Assembly: GCF_900129875.1 (NCBI RefSeq)
Contig: NZ_FQXC01000001.1
Span: 434,001-498,000 of the forward strand
DNA: 64,000 bases
Direction: 5' to 3'
Source of the DNA: Marivita hallyeonensis
Lineage (GTDB): Bacteria; Pseudomonadota; Alphaproteobacteria; Rhodobacterales; Rhodobacteraceae
Position 1 is the first letter of the stretch, and each line of letters begins with the position of its first letter. The notes beneath the pieces were generated by a model. It worked only from the letters and a program-made list of their open reading frames with translations, ran no database searches and was not told the origin of the DNA. Made by a program: the position numbers and the translations under genes. Positions 26,820 through 35,549 of the stretch are shown piece by piece.

Positions 26820-27457
26820 GCGACCCAATTCTGATTATGGGCGCGACGTCCGGCATCGGACGGTGCGCTGTAGACGAGGCCGTGATGCGCGGCCTCTCTG
26901 TGCGCGCCTTCTCGCGCAGTGCTGACGACCTGCAAGGCCTTGAAGGGGTGGAGCCAGTCCCGGGTGACGCGCGGAACGCCGACGATGTAGCAGCGGCCTT
27001 GAAGGGAGCGCGTGCGGTCGTCTACGCGCTTGGCATCAAGGAACGGGTGTCGATGCTGTGGGAGAAAGAAACGCTCTTCTCTGAATCGACGCGCGTCCTG
27101 CTTGATGAAATGGGTAAGAGCGACGTGCGGCGCCTCGTTGCCGTGACGGGGTTTGGCGCGGGTCGCAGCAAAAACGCCATGAGTTTCGTCGAACGAACCG
27201 GTCATCGCGCCATTCTGGGGAAGCCCTACGAAGACAAGGATCGGCAAGAAGCGCTCATTTTGGAGAGCAACATCGACTGGACGATCGTCCGACCAGTGAT
27301 CCTTACCAAAGGCGGCCGGTCCACCGATTATAAGATCCTTCGGGAACCCGATCAGTGGCGCAATGGTCTTATCTCTCGGAAAAGCGTCGCACATTACCTG
27401 ATCGACGCGGTCGAAAACGACCTTGACGTCAGAGCCGACGTGGTTCTGGCACGCTAA
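26816..27457 (+). CDS. NAD(P)-binding Rossmann protein (atypical SDR, NmrA/YwnB-like)
   Basis: 213 residues from TTG 26816, with GAGGA about 9 bases upstream. N-terminal nucleotide loop MGATSGIGRCAVDEAVMRG (GxxGxxG, 8-15), then VDxxEAxAF-type strand RAFSRS, GDARNADDVAAAL and VVYALG: the pattern of NAD(P)H-binding atypical SDRs (PF13460), often reductases or redox sensors. Catalytic YxxxK of classical SDRs is absent. Cytoplasmic. Convergent with the IMPase-like gene. Substrate unknown. Confidence 0.8.
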   Translation: MSDPILIMGATSGIGRCAVDEAVMRGLSVRAFSRSADDLQGLEGVEPVPGDARNADDVAAALKGARAVVYALGIKERVSMLWEKETLFSESTRVLLDEMGKSDVRRLVAVTGFGAGRSKNAMSFVERTGHRAILGKPYEDKDRQEALILESNIDWTIVRPVILTKGGRSTDYKILREPDQWRNGLISRKSVAHYLIDAVENDLDVRADVVLAR

Positions 27458-27479
27458 GCGCGCGCGCCCCGTCGCGCTG

Positions 27480-28343
27480 TTATTTGTCTTCCAGCAGGAA
27501 TGACATGGCATCCCGCACCCGGCCCCATGTTGCGGCGTCGGGTGCGCAGAGCAGGTAGCCGTCGCGACGATCCGCGCGGTACTCTGACCCGTCAAGGCAT
27601 GCCACGTGCCCGCCCGCCTGTTTGACGATCAATGCTCCAGCTGCGTGGTCCCAAGGACTCAGGCTCGAGCACAGCACGAAATCGGTGTGTCCTTGCGCCA
27701 CCATTCGAAATTCGTGCGCTGCGCAACGCAGCATGTAAAGGCGGGCGAACCGCGTCATCAGCGTCGCCATTTCGGGCCGCTTGTCCTCCCGCAGATTGTA
27801 GAACGAGACGTAGCCGGAAAGCTCTTCGACCGGACCGCCTTTCGAGACATGGATCGACCGGGCGGGGCGCCGGGGTGCTATGACCTGTGTCGGCGTGCTG
27901 TCGTCAGCGATCATGATCTCGTCCGTGATGGGATCGTAGATCAGGCCGAAGACCGGATTGCCGAACCGCGTCGTGGCCAGGATGACGCCGAAGGTCGAAA
28001 GCCCGTGCGCAAAGTTCCACGTGCCATCCACCGGATCAATCGCAAAACCCATCTCGGCTGTCGCCAGACCGGCGATCTTTTCCTCTGTCGCGGTTTCCTC
28101 GCCCACGATATGCGCGTTAGGGAACATCGACAAAAGACCCCGCGTGATCATCTTTTCAGACTCGCGGTCGGCGGCGGTCACCACGTCCATCGGGCCGGAT
28201 TTCTGGTCGATCTCGGCGTGGCTTAGCGTCCGGAACCGCGGCAGGATCTCGGCCTTCGCCGTGCGCCGCACGAGATTGATGATCTGGGTGCGTTGCGCCG
28301 GGGTCAGCGGCGCGGGAATGGGCATTGGAAGGCTTTCGGACAT
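27480..28343 (-). CDS. Inositol monophosphatase family phosphatase
   Basis: 287 residues. Mg-dependent phosphatase fold: GEETA (81-85, metal Glu), DPVDGTWNF (103-111) and SSLSPWDHAAGALI near 228-241. Members hydrolyse inositol phosphates, fructose 1,6-bisphosphate, histidinol phosphate or 3'-phosphoadenosine phosphates; the sequence does not separate these, though a histidinol-phosphatase or CysQ role cannot be excluded. An alternative start is ATG 28325. On the same strand as the ABC permease gene 109 bases upstream. Confidence 0.88.
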   Translation of the reverse strand: MSESLPMPIPAPLTPAQRTQIINLVRRTAKAEILPRFRTLSHAEIDQKSGPMDVVTAADRESEKMITRGLLSMFPNAHIVGEETATEEKIAGLATAEMGFAIDPVDGTWNFAHGLSTFGVILATTRFGNPVFGLIYDPITDEIMIADDSTPTQVIAPRRPARSIHVSKGGPVEELSGYVSFYNLREDKRPEMATLMTRFARLYMLRCAAHEFRMVAQGHTDFVLCSSLSPWDHAAGALIVKQAGGHVACLDGSEYRADRRDGYLLCAPDAATWGRVRDAMSFLLEDK

Positions 28344-28452
28344 CTGGACGACTCGGGCGATTGCTGCGGTTTAGGTCTGCCATGCCAAGGGAATGGCCCT
28401 GGGGCAAGGTGGTATTGTGCGCACAAAAGCGTGTGCCGCCCGGCAACCGCCC

Positions 28453-30981
28453 CTATTCGCGGGCGCGAAGAACCTGAGCGGGACGAGCCGCAAGGGGACG
28501 CCACGCAAAGATTAGACCGGCGATGAGTGTCGCGAGGACCCCGCCGACGACGATACCGAGCGCCGATGTCCAGACGACCTCAAAGCTGCTGTCCATGATG
28601 AATGTCATCACCGCCCAACTGCCCAGAATGCCGGCGATCAGCGCGACAAATCCCGCCGCCGCACCAAGCAAGGCGGACCGTAGTGCAAAGCTTTGCAGAA
28701 TCCGGCTGCGGCTCGCACCAAGCGTTTTGAGCACAGCGGCCTCATAGGTTCGCGCGCCTTCGCCAGCGGCTGCAGCGCCGATCAATACAAGGAAGCCGGT
28801 CAGCAACGTGGCGGCGGCACCCCATCGCACGGCGGCGCCAATGCCCTCTAGAAGCACGCTGACCCGGTCGATCGCATCGCGTACAGAAATCGCCGTGATG
28901 TTCGGAAACGCCGTCGCCAACTCGCGCAAAATGCGCGCTTCGTCTTCTTGCGGCGCGTAGACCGTCGAAATGAAGGTGTGCGGCGCGCCCTGAAGAGCGT
29001 TGGGGGTAAGCGTCATCACGAAACCCATTCCAGCGGTCGAGAAATCCACATCGCGGAAGCTGGTGATTGTCGCAGTGATATCGCGCCCAAGGATATTGAC
29101 CGTCAGAGTGTCACCCAGGCTGAGACCCATTTCTTCGGCCTCTTCTATAGCGAAACTGACCTCGGGCGGACCGTCATGATCCGCGTCCCACCACTCGCCC
29201 GCAACGACGCGCGTGTTCTCGTCGGGTTGGGCGGCATAGGTCAGACCACGATCCCCTGTCACGACCCAATGGTCCCCAGCGACGTCGCGCGCCGGACGGC
29301 CGTTGATTTCGCTAAGAACGCCGCGAAGCATCGGGGCGGTGTCGATCCGCGCCACCGCAGGATCGTTTTCCAACATCTCTGTGTATTGCGGCATCTGGTC
29401 TGGCTGGATGTCCACAAAGAAGTAAGCGGGCGCGACTTCCGGGAGATCCCGGTCAATAGCGCTGCGCAGATTTCCGTCGATCTGTCCAACGGCAGCGAGG
29501 ACCGAAAGGCCTAGACCCAAGGAAAGAACCACCGGCGCAGCCGCATCGCGTGGCCCGCCGATAGACGCCAAAGCCCACCGCCATGCAGGACGCCCCCGCA
29601 TTGACTTGCCAGAGCGCTTCGCGAGCCACCGGATCCCGATGGCGGCGAAGACGAGAACAATCAGCGCGCCGATCAGACCACCGGCGGTCCAGAGCGTCAG
29701 GAAAGGGCTGCCTGAGAAGAACGAGGCCACGGCGACTAGCAGGGCCAGCAAAACCAGCGTGGCAATCACATAGCGCCACGCGGGGAGGGCTTTCGCCCCA
29801 TCGAGCGCATCTCGGAACAACATTGCCGGGCGCACCTCTTCGGTGCGGGCCAGCGGCCAAAGCGTGAATACGAGCGCGGTCAGTAGTCCGTACAGTGCGG
29901 CCTCTGCCAAGGGCGCAGGGTGAATGGTAAAGATCGCGGGTACCGGCAGAGATGCACTGATTACCGGGCCAAACAGGATCGGCACCATCGCCCCAAGGAC
30001 AAGGCCAAGGGCAATGCCAAGAATGCTGAGTGCGCCGATCTGTAGGAAGTAGGTCTGGAAAATCGTTGCACGGGTGGCTCCGAGGGTGCGCAAGGTAGCA
30101 ATCACGGACGTCTTGCGCGCAAGATAGGCGCGCACTGCTGCCGACACACCGATGCCGCCCACTGCAAGGCCTGACAAGCCGACAAGGATCAGAAATGCAC
30201 CGAGGCGGTCGACGAATTCCGCCACCCCCGGCGCCCCGTTGCGGGCATCGCGCCAGCGTAGGCCGCTACTTGGAAAGGCGTCTTCGGTCGCGTTTTCCAA
30301 AGCGTCAAGATCGCTTCCCGGCGGAAGAAGCAGGCGATACTCGGTTTCGAACAACGTGCCCGGCTGAAGTAGGCTTGCTTCGCGCAAAGCTTCGGTGGTC
30401 ACAAGTGTGCGCGGACCGAGTGAAAAGCCGGAGGCCGAGCCGTCTGGTTCATTGATCAGAATTGCCGAAAGAACGAAGTCTTGCGTGCCAAGGCGGAAGC
30501 TGTCCCCGGGGCTGAGGCCGAGACGATCAGCCAGGAGCGGCGCCATGACCGCACCGGGCAACTTTTCTGTCCCTGCCAGCGCATCGGCCAAGGGCATGGA
30601 CGGTTCCAGGATGACGTCCCCGGTCAAAGGATAGGCTGCGTCAACCGATTTTACTTGCGTCAGCGCGCGCTCTGCCTCGCCATCCGGATCGCGAACGACC
30701 ATGGATCGAAAGTCCGTGATCTCGGAGATTTCGGTCGAGATGCTTTCGAGATAGGCGCGCTCATCCGGGTCGGCGAAGCGGTAGGTGAATTCGACAGAGG
30801 CATCCCCACCCAATAGGACAGAGCCTTGCGCCTCCAACCCCGATTGGATGGCGGATCGGACCGAGCCGACGCCTGCGATTGCGGCGACGCCCAGGGCCAA
30901 ACAGGCCAGAAAGATGCGGAATCCTTTCAATCCCCCGCGCAGTTCACGGCGGGCAAAGCGGGACGCTGTGGTGAGGCTCAT
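28453..30981 (-). CDS. FtsX-family ABC transporter permease (YbbP-like)
   Basis: 842 residues. Architecture of the YbbP-type macrolide-exporter-fold permeases: a first TM helix (about 22-45), periplasmic MacB-PCD-like domain, a bundle of TM helices with FtsX core (about 255-430), a second periplasmic domain and three C-terminal TM helices (about 725-835) with the EAAVLKTLGASRSRIL FtsX motif. Start chosen at 30981 so that its ATG overlaps the TGA of the ATPase gene (ATGA). With the neighbouring ATPase it should form a lipid- or lipoprotein-handling/mechanotransmitting exporter; the E. coli ybbAP locus is arranged the same way beside tesA. Confidence 0.92.
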   Translation of the reverse strand: MSLTTASRFARRELRGGLKGFRIFLACLALGVAAIAGVGSVRSAIQSGLEAQGSVLLGGDASVEFTYRFADPDERAYLESISTEISEITDFRSMVVRDPDGEAERALTQVKSVDAAYPLTGDVILEPSMPLADALAGTEKLPGAVMAPLLADRLGLSPGDSFRLGTQDFVLSAILINEPDGSASGFSLGPRTLVTTEALREASLLQPGTLFETEYRLLLPPGSDLDALENATEDAFPSSGLRWRDARNGAPGVAEFVDRLGAFLILVGLSGLAVGGIGVSAAVRAYLARKTSVIATLRTLGATRATIFQTYFLQIGALSILGIALGLVLGAMVPILFGPVISASLPVPAIFTIHPAPLAEAALYGLLTALVFTLWPLARTEEVRPAMLFRDALDGAKALPAWRYVIATLVLLALLVAVASFFSGSPFLTLWTAGGLIGALIVLVFAAIGIRWLAKRSGKSMRGRPAWRWALASIGGPRDAAAPVVLSLGLGLSVLAAVGQIDGNLRSAIDRDLPEVAPAYFFVDIQPDQMPQYTEMLENDPAVARIDTAPMLRGVLSEINGRPARDVAGDHWVVTGDRGLTYAAQPDENTRVVAGEWWDADHDGPPEVSFAIEEAEEMGLSLGDTLTVNILGRDITATITSFRDVDFSTAGMGFVMTLTPNALQGAPHTFISTVYAPQEDEARILRELATAFPNITAISVRDAIDRVSVLLEGIGAAVRWGAAATLLTGFLVLIGAAAAGEGARTYEAAVLKTLGASRSRILQSFALRSALLGAAAGFVALIAGILGSWAVMTFIMDSSFEVVWTSALGIVVGGVLATLIAGLIFAWRPLAARPAQVLRARE

Positions 30982-31670
30982 TCCGCGGCTTTCAGGGCTG
31001 TGTCTGCGATATGACCATCGGTCAGGCGTACCACGCGGTCGCATTTCGCCGCCAATTCGCGGCTGTGCGTGACCAGAACGAGCGTTGCGCCATGGCGGTC
31101 GCGCAGGCCGAACAGAAGATCAATGATCGCCTGACCATTGGCCCCGTCAAGGTTACCGGTTGGCTCGTCCGCCAAAAGAATTTCGGGCCGCGTAACCGAC
31201 GCGCGCGCCAGCGCCACACGTTGCTGTTCGCCGCCTGACATCTGTGCCGGATAGTGGTCTGCACGGTGCCCCAGCCCCACGGCTTCAAGCTCTGCCTCAG
31301 CGCGCTGATAGGCATTGTTTTCGCCAGCGAGCTCAAGCGGTGTCGCGACATTCTCAAGCGCGGTCATTGTCGGGATGAGATGGAAGGACTGGAAAACGAC
31401 ACCCATATGCGCGCGACGAAATCTCGCCATCGCGTCTTCATCCATCGCGGTCAGGTCCTGCCCCAAGGCCAGTACCGACCCCGATGTGGCGGTCTCGAGC
31501 CCGCCCATCACCATCAGAAGTGAGGACTTGCCAGACCCGGACGGTCCGATGAGGCCCAAGGTCTCGCCCTTGTGAACGCTCAGGTCGATCCCATGTAGGA
31601 TCTCGACCATTCCGGCATTGCCCTTGAGGCTGAGCGTGACATCTTTCAGGTCGAGAATGGGCTGTGTCAT
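30978..31670 (-). CDS. ABC transporter ATP-binding protein (YbbA/LolD-like)
   Basis: 230 residues from ATG 31670 ([11 protein letters not shown]). Walker [10 protein letters not shown] (42-50), Q-loop [17 protein letters not shown], signature [14 protein letters not shown], Walker [13 protein letters not shown] and H-loop VLVTHS, in the MacB/LolD subfamily. Cytoplasmic partner of the permease whose start codon overlaps its stop. Divergent from tesA with only 19 bases between the start codons, so promoters of both must lie within the opposite coding regions or be very compact. Confidence 0.94.
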   Translation of the reverse strand: MTQPILDLKDVTLSLKGNAGMVEILHGIDLSVHKGETLGLIGPSGSGKSSLLMVMGGLETATSGSVLALGQDLTAMDEDAMARFRRAHMGVVFQSFHLIPTMTALENVATPLELAGENNAYQRAEAELEAVGLGHRADHYPAQMSGGEQQRVALARASVTRPEILLADEPTGNLDGANGQAIIDLLFGLRDRHGATLVLVTHSRELAAKCDRVVRLTDGHIADTALKAAE

Positions 31671-31689
31671 AGGATTTGGGAGCTTTGTA

Positions 31690-32364
31690 ATGTTGCGTTG
31701 GTTCACATATGGGGCGGCAGCGGCCACCAGCAAGGTCCGCATGGCTGCTGTTTGCCTGTGCACAGTCACTGCGGCGCAGGCCGAAACTGTGGAAATCCTT
31801 GCTTTGGGCGACAGCCTGACCGCCGGATACGGGCTGATAGATCAGGACGGCTTCGTACCTCAGATGCGATCTTGGCTCGAAGAACAGGGGCTGGACGTGC
31901 GTTTGGTGAATGCGGGCGTCTCAGGTGACACCACGGCTGGCGGTCTGTCGCGTGTGGAGTGGTCGCTCAATCCGGGCACAGATGCTTTGATCGTGGCTCT
32001 GGGCGGCAATGACCTGTTGCGTGGGTTGGATCCGTCGGTGTCGCGCGGCAATCTGGAAGGCATTCTGCAGGTCGCCGAAGAGAATAACCTCGAAGTGCTT
32101 GTCGTCGGAATGGAAGCGCCGGGGAACTACGGGCCCGAATACAAGGCCGAATTCGACGCGATGTATCCCGAACTGGCCGAACGCTTCGGCGCGCTGTACT
32201 TCCCGCGCTTTTTCGAAGGCCTTTATACGGTTGGCGAGACACCGGCGGAGTTACGCGATGTGATGCAGCCCGACGGTATCCATCCGAACGAAACCGGGGT
32301 GGAACTGATCGTCGACGCAATGGGACCCGCCGTGGCTGAATTGGTTGCGCGCGCGGCCGAGTAA
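31690..32364 (+). CDS. tesA: GDSL-type esterase / lysophospholipase (TesA-like)
   Basis: 224 residues. The N-terminal 31 residues (hydrophobic, ending TAAQA) look like a signal peptide, so the enzyme is periplasmic like E. coli TesA. SGNH motifs: LGDSLTAGYG (Ser42), ALGGNDLLRG and DGIHPNETG (Asp-His). Hydrolyses thioesters, lysophospholipids or aryl esters. The start at 31690 is the first ATG after the divergent ABC gene. The stop TAA overlaps the ATG of the SRAP gene (TAATG). Confidence 0.92.
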   Translation: MLRWFTYGAAAATSKVRMAAVCLCTVTAAQAETVEILALGDSLTAGYGLIDQDGFVPQMRSWLEEQGLDVRLVNAGVSGDTTAGGLSRVEWSLNPGTDALIVALGGNDLLRGLDPSVSRGNLEGILQVAEENNLEVLVVGMEAPGNYGPEYKAEFDAMYPELAERFGALYFPRFFEGLYTVGETPAELRDVMQPDGIHPNETGVELIVDAMGPAVAELVARAAE

Positions 32365-32975
32365 TGCCCGGGCGGCTGTTCCTGACACGCGACGTGGCCG
32401 AATTGGCCGCCATCGCCGGTGTTGCCGCTCCAGAACCCGAAGAACCTCGACGGAATATCCAGCCGGGACAACAGGTTCTGACACTCACAACACACGGGTT
32501 CACCCGGATGCGTTGGGGCATGATCCCGACCGGGCGCACGAATGCGCGCGGTCGGCCGGTGATGGAGACAATTATCAACGCCCGCAGCGAGACGGTCTTC
32601 GACAAAACCGCGTACGAGAACATGCATCGGGCCGTGGTCCCGGCGGACGGTTGGTACGAATGGACCGGTGCTAAAGGACGGAAGACGGCGTGGGATATCC
32701 GATCCGATGACGGCGACGCGCTGTGGTTTGCTGCGATCTATGACATCTGGTCAGGGCCGGGCGGCATCAAGGTGCCACAAGTGGCCACCCTCACCTGCCA
32801 GCCCAGTGGCGATGTGCGCGACATTCACGACCGGATGGGGGTGTTGTTGTCACCGGCTGAGATACAGCTTTGGCTGACGGGCGACCAGGACGCCGCCCGT
32901 GGCTTGTTTCGGTCTTGGCCTGACGGACGACTGCGCGTCACCGCGGCCAAGGATGTGGATTGGTCAGGTCCCTGA
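32364..32975 (+). CDS. SRAP/YedK (HMCES-like) family protein lacking catalytic Cys2
   Basis: 203 residues. SRAP proteins crosslink to abasic sites in single-stranded DNA through Cys2, exposed after Met removal (canonical MCGR). Here the start is MPGRLFLT, with Pro in place of Cys2; the ATG is fixed by the TAATG overlap with tesA and no upstream alternative exists. The other active-site positions remain: Asn72 in NARSE, Glu99 in PADGWYEW and His155 in IHDRMGVLL. Thus the DNA-binding fold looks intact but the thiazolidine crosslink chemistry should be lost or altered. It may be a binding-only variant with a second canonical copy elsewhere in the genome. Confidence 0.9.
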   Translation: MPGRLFLTRDVAELAAIAGVAAPEPEEPRRNIQPGQQVLTLTTHGFTRMRWGMIPTGRTNARGRPVMETIINARSETVFDKTAYENMHRAVVPADGWYEWTGAKGRKTAWDIRSDDGDALWFAAIYDIWSGPGGIKVPQVATLTCQPSGDVRDIHDRMGVLLSPAEIQLWLTGDQDAARGLFRSWPDGRLRVTAAKDVDWSGP

Positions 32976-32981
32976 GCTGGC

Positions 32982-33188
32982 TCAGGCCAGCGAGATGTTC
33001 ACCGCAGCTTCGCGGCCATCGCGACCCGCTTCGAGGTCGAAGGTCACCTTTTGATTGTCAGCTAACCCGGTCAGGCCTGACCGTTCAACTGCGGAAATAT
33101 GTACGAAAACATCTTTGCCGCCGCCGTCGGGGGCAATAAAGCCGTAGCCTTTTGTTGTGTTGAACCACTTGACGGTGCCTGTGGCCAT
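32982..33188 (-). CDS. Cold-shock protein, CspA family (copy 1)
   Basis: 68 residues. Single CSD beta-barrel with RNP1 GYGFIAPD and RNP2 VFVHISAVE; binds single-stranded RNA/DNA as a chaperone. Nearly identical to the second copy at 35105-35311 (eight substitutions). Long upstream leader with an 8-bp inverted repeat (33242-33268) that could fold in the mRNA. Convergent with the SRAP gene. Confidence 0.95.
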   Translation of the reverse strand: MATGTVKWFNTTKGYGFIAPDGGGKDVFVHISAVERSGLTGLADNQKVTFDLEAGRDGREAAVNISLA

Positions 33189-33241
33189 CCGTTCGTCTCC
33201 TGTCTGTCTTTCAGTTCCGCCATGTGTAGCAATGACGGGCT

Positions 33242-33268
33242 CGGTCAGTCTTATCGCTTTACTGACCG
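33242..33268 (-). promoter_or_regulatory. Inverted repeat in the leader/promoter region of csp copy 1
   Basis: CGGTCAGT and ACTGACCG, perfect 8-bp arms with an 11-base AT-rich spacer, 54-80 bases upstream of the csp start. Either an operator or a 5'UTR stem-loop; the second csp gene has a different imperfect hairpin in its leader (35335-35356). Confidence 0.35.
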
Positions 33269-33432
33269 TGTCGGAGCAGTGGTCGATAATGTAACTTTGC
33301 AATACAACTTTCCGGCAAATGCGCATTTGGGGCAAGCGAAAACCCGGCGTCTTCGCTTTGATGTGAAATGGCCTTGCCTTCGATCTCAAGCGCCCCATGT
33401 CTATCTCGAATGTGACCCAAGGGAGAACACGG

Positions 33433-33696
33433 ATGTCGGGTGTTGAAGCGCGGAGCGCGGCCAAAGCCGAGCAGGATGAGTTTGAGGCACGCTACGTAAA
33501 AGCGCGCGCCGAGCTGGAGCGAAGCCGGATGATTGAGAACGGTCAGGCGGGCGCCCTCATGTTCGCGGCCATGGCGTATGGCGATGCGCTGGAAGAAAAC
33601 AAGCTGTTCAAATCCGCGTCGCATGCCGCGAAGCTCTTTTGTATCGCAGCGGCATTTATCATCCCGAACCTGCTAGTGATCCGCGTTCTTTTGTAA
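33433..33696 (+). CDS. Hypothetical protein with C-terminal membrane helix, 87 aa
   Basis: From ATG 33433 with GGGAGA 6-7 bases upstream; a second ATG at 33397 is possible. The first 60 residues are charged and helical ([24 protein letters not shown]), likely coiled coil; the last 22 ([20 protein letters not shown]) form one membrane span, giving a tail-anchored layout. Family not recognised. A clear terminator follows at 33721. Confidence 0.6.
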   Translation: MSGVEARSAAKAEQDEFEARYVKARAELERSRMIENGQAGALMFAAMAYGDALEENKLFKSASHAAKLFCIAAAFIIPNLLVIRVLL

Positions 33697-33720
33697 CGCA
33701 GAACTACCAGCCGAGGTCTC

Positions 33721-33752
33721 AAACCCGTGCCATGTCTGGCGCGGGTTTTTTT
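33721..33752 (+). terminator. Rho-independent terminator
   Basis: Stem AAACCCGTGCC/GGCGCGGGTTT with loop ATGTCT, followed by a run of seven T. Terminates the 87-aa gene; the reverse-strand small gene ends right beside it. Confidence 0.85.
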
Positions 33753-33753
33753 G

Positions 33754-33921
33754 TCAGCGATCCATTCTTAGCGTGGCCGCTGTGACAATAAATGTGGCAA
33801 AGGCCAGGCTGACAGCGATGTAGATCATTGCCGCTGCGACGCCTGTGGCGCCTGCAAACACCGCAACCGCAGCGGCGAGCCAACCGAAAATACTTCCAGA
33901 GATAAGAGATACTGCTGCCAT
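33754..33921 (-). CDS. Small membrane protein, 55 aa
   Basis: Read directly: ATG 33921, TGA 33756-33754. Starts MAAVSLISGSIFGWLAAAV and ends TLRMDR; two hydrophobic segments (about 5-25 and 29-48) rich in Ala, Val and Ile with a short turn, so a two-pass membrane peptide. AAAGGGG lies 8 bases before the start. Not recognised; too short for a secure call, but composition and ribosome-binding site support coding. Confidence 0.5.
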   Translation of the reverse strand: MAAVSLISGSIFGWLAAAVAVFAGATGVAAAMIYIAVSLAFATFIVTAATLRMDR

Positions 33922-34050
33922 CTTGAGGCCCCTTTGGATCAGGGTGCGCGAAATTCGTTAACGGCCCTTTAAGACCAGACGATTCCGCGATGTTTGTGGC
34001 AGCTTGCAGGAAACACCAAGGCCACGCAGAAATGGCCTTGGTGACAGCGA

Positions 34051-34611
34051 TTAAAGGACAGTGACCACAGTGCCGATCGGCACGCGGTTGTACAGGTCTG
34101 TGACGTGTTCGTTAAGCATACGGATGCATCCGTTCGACACCGACTGGCCGATTGAGCGCGGAGCTGTCGTTCCGTGGATTCGGAAGAACGTGTCGCGCCC
34201 GTTCTGGAACAGGTAAAGTGCCCGCGCCCCCAAAGGATTTCGGGGTCCGCCGGGTTCAACGTAATCGTTGTCGATAAATTTGGTGTATTTCTCCGGCTCG
34301 CGCTCGATCATCTCTTCCGTCGGCCGCCATGTGGGCCACTCTTTCTTGACGGCGATCTCGGCGGTGCCGGTGAATTCGAGACCGGCTTTGCCCACACCGA
34401 CCCCGTAGCGACGGGCGACACCCGGAGCGGTGACGTGATAGAGAAAATGCGCGCGCGGCATAATGAGGATCTGCCCGGGTTGCACATCACCTTTGACCCG
34501 CACGTCCTGCGGGCGGAAGATCGGGTCAATTCGAAAACTCTGTGCCGTCGCAATGCTGGGCGCAGCAAGGCCAGCAGCGGCAGCGCCTAAAAAATGTCGT
34601 CTTGAAATCAT
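34051..34611 (-). CDS. L,D-transpeptidase (YkuD family), Tat-exported
   Basis: 186 residues from ATG 34611. N-terminus MISRRHFLGAAAAGLAAPSIATA has a twin-arginine signal. The YkuD catalytic motif is complete: IHGTTAPRSIGQSVSNGCIRM with His146 and nucleophile Cys162. Such enzymes form 3-3 crosslinks in peptidoglycan or attach proteins to it, in the periplasm. The length is that of the minimal single-domain ErfK/YbiS/YcfS/YnhG group in Roseobacters. 3' side faces the small membrane protein gene 129 bases away. Confidence 0.93.
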   Translation of the reverse strand: MISRRHFLGAAAAGLAAPSIATAQSFRIDPIFRPQDVRVKGDVQPGQILIMPRAHFLYHVTAPGVARRYGVGVGKAGLEFTGTAEIAVKKEWPTWRPTEEMIEREPEKYTKFIDNDYVEPGGPRNPLGARALYLFQNGRDTFFRIHGTTAPRSIGQSVSNGCIRMLNEHVTDLYNRVPIGTVVTVL

Positions 34612-34847
34612 GGCAGCACTGATCCTTTCGTACCGGTAACGGACTCGCTCACCAGCGAGAATTTGCCACCGGTTACGCGAAAAACAAACCGAGCGGGATC
34701 CGGTTTGAGGTCGCAGAGCCTTGGTTTGCGGCACAAAGGACACGTTTTGAGATGGTTTTCGCGGTTTCGTGATTGCGGTCGCTTCCCGTTGGCAAACGAT
34801 GACGTGGTCGATACGCTCGACCGTGTTCGTAACCAGGGAGAAAAGTC

Positions 34848-35051
34848 ATGTCAGTGGCACGTGTCACCGAAATCATTTCATCATCGTCGAAAAGCTTTGA
34901 AGACGCCATCGAGAACGGCGTCGACCGAGCCTGCAAAACGCTCAAGAACGTGCAGGGGGCGTGGGTTCAGGATCAGAAAGTTGTCGTGGAAGACGGAAAG
35001 ATCACCGAATACCGCGCCGTTTTGAAGGTTACCTTTGTCCTTGAAGACTAG
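34848..35051 (+). CDS. Dodecin (flavin-binding)
   Basis: 67 residues. MSVARVTEIISSSSKSFEDAIENGVDRA... with the flavin-stacking Trp39 in VQGAWVQDQKV and the C-terminal strand EYRAVLKVTFVLED. Dodecins assemble as hollow dodecamers that bind riboflavin, FMN or FAD and buffer free flavin. GGGAG Shine-Dalgarno upstream. Monocistronic with its own terminator. The riboflavin synthase gene in the same window is far away (1.4 kb). Confidence 0.95.
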   Translation: MSVARVTEIISSSSKSFEDAIENGVDRACKTLKNVQGAWVQDQKVVVEDGKITEYRAVLKVTFVLED

Positions 35052-35057
35052 GCGCAC

Positions 35058-35087
35058 AAAAAAAGCGGGCCAAGCGGCCCGCTTTTT
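35058..35087. terminator. Bidirectional terminator
   Basis: AAAAAAAGCGGGCC-AAGC-GGCCCGCTTTTT: 8-bp GC stem with A-run before and T-run after, between convergent dodecin and csp copy 2 genes; works for both strands. Confidence 0.9.
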
Positions 35088-35104
35088 CCGAATTCTGTCG
35101 CGGC

Positions 35105-35311
35105 TTATGCCAGCGCGAGGTTGATCGCGCTTTCGCGGCCGTCACGGCCTGCTTCGATATCGAACGTGACTTTCTGATCGTCGCGCAAACCGGTCAGGCC
35201 GGACCGCTCAACAGCGGAAATATGGACGAAGACGTCCTTGGAGCCGCCATCGGGCGCGATGAAGCCGTAGCCTTTTGTGGTGTTGAACCATTTCACTGTG
35301 CCTGTGGCCAT
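35105..35311 (-). CDS. Cold-shock protein, CspA family (copy 2)
   Basis: 68 residues, 60 identical to copy 1; differences include Ser24 for Gly, Arg43/Asp44 for Ala/Asn and a slightly different C-terminus. RNP1 and RNP2 motifs intact. Both copies are on the minus strand about 2.1 kb apart and probably arose by duplication. About 240 gene-free bases upstream form its promoter/leader and contain an imperfect hairpin GTTGCCCGC...GCGGCAAC (35335-35356). Confidence 0.95.
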   Translation of the reverse strand: MATGTVKWFNTTKGYGFIAPDGGSKDVFVHISAVERSGLTGLRDDQKVTFDIEAGRDGRESAINLALA

Positions 35312-35549
35312 GTGAATATTCCTTCAAATTGTCCGTTGCCCGCAACATGCGGCAACCCGGCGAAGTCACGTCTGGATCGAAGACTGTGTGCCGAGGTCGG
35401 TCAACAGAAGGTCGAGTAGAAGATCGTTAGCAGCGCCCGTATGACAGGATGTCGCACTTCTGGCAAGCAAAACCCGTGCTTGCGTCTGTCTGCGCGGGAA
35501 CTTGCTGGCGGGTATCGCGCGTTGTCTGTGAAACGCACAGGAGCCGCCA

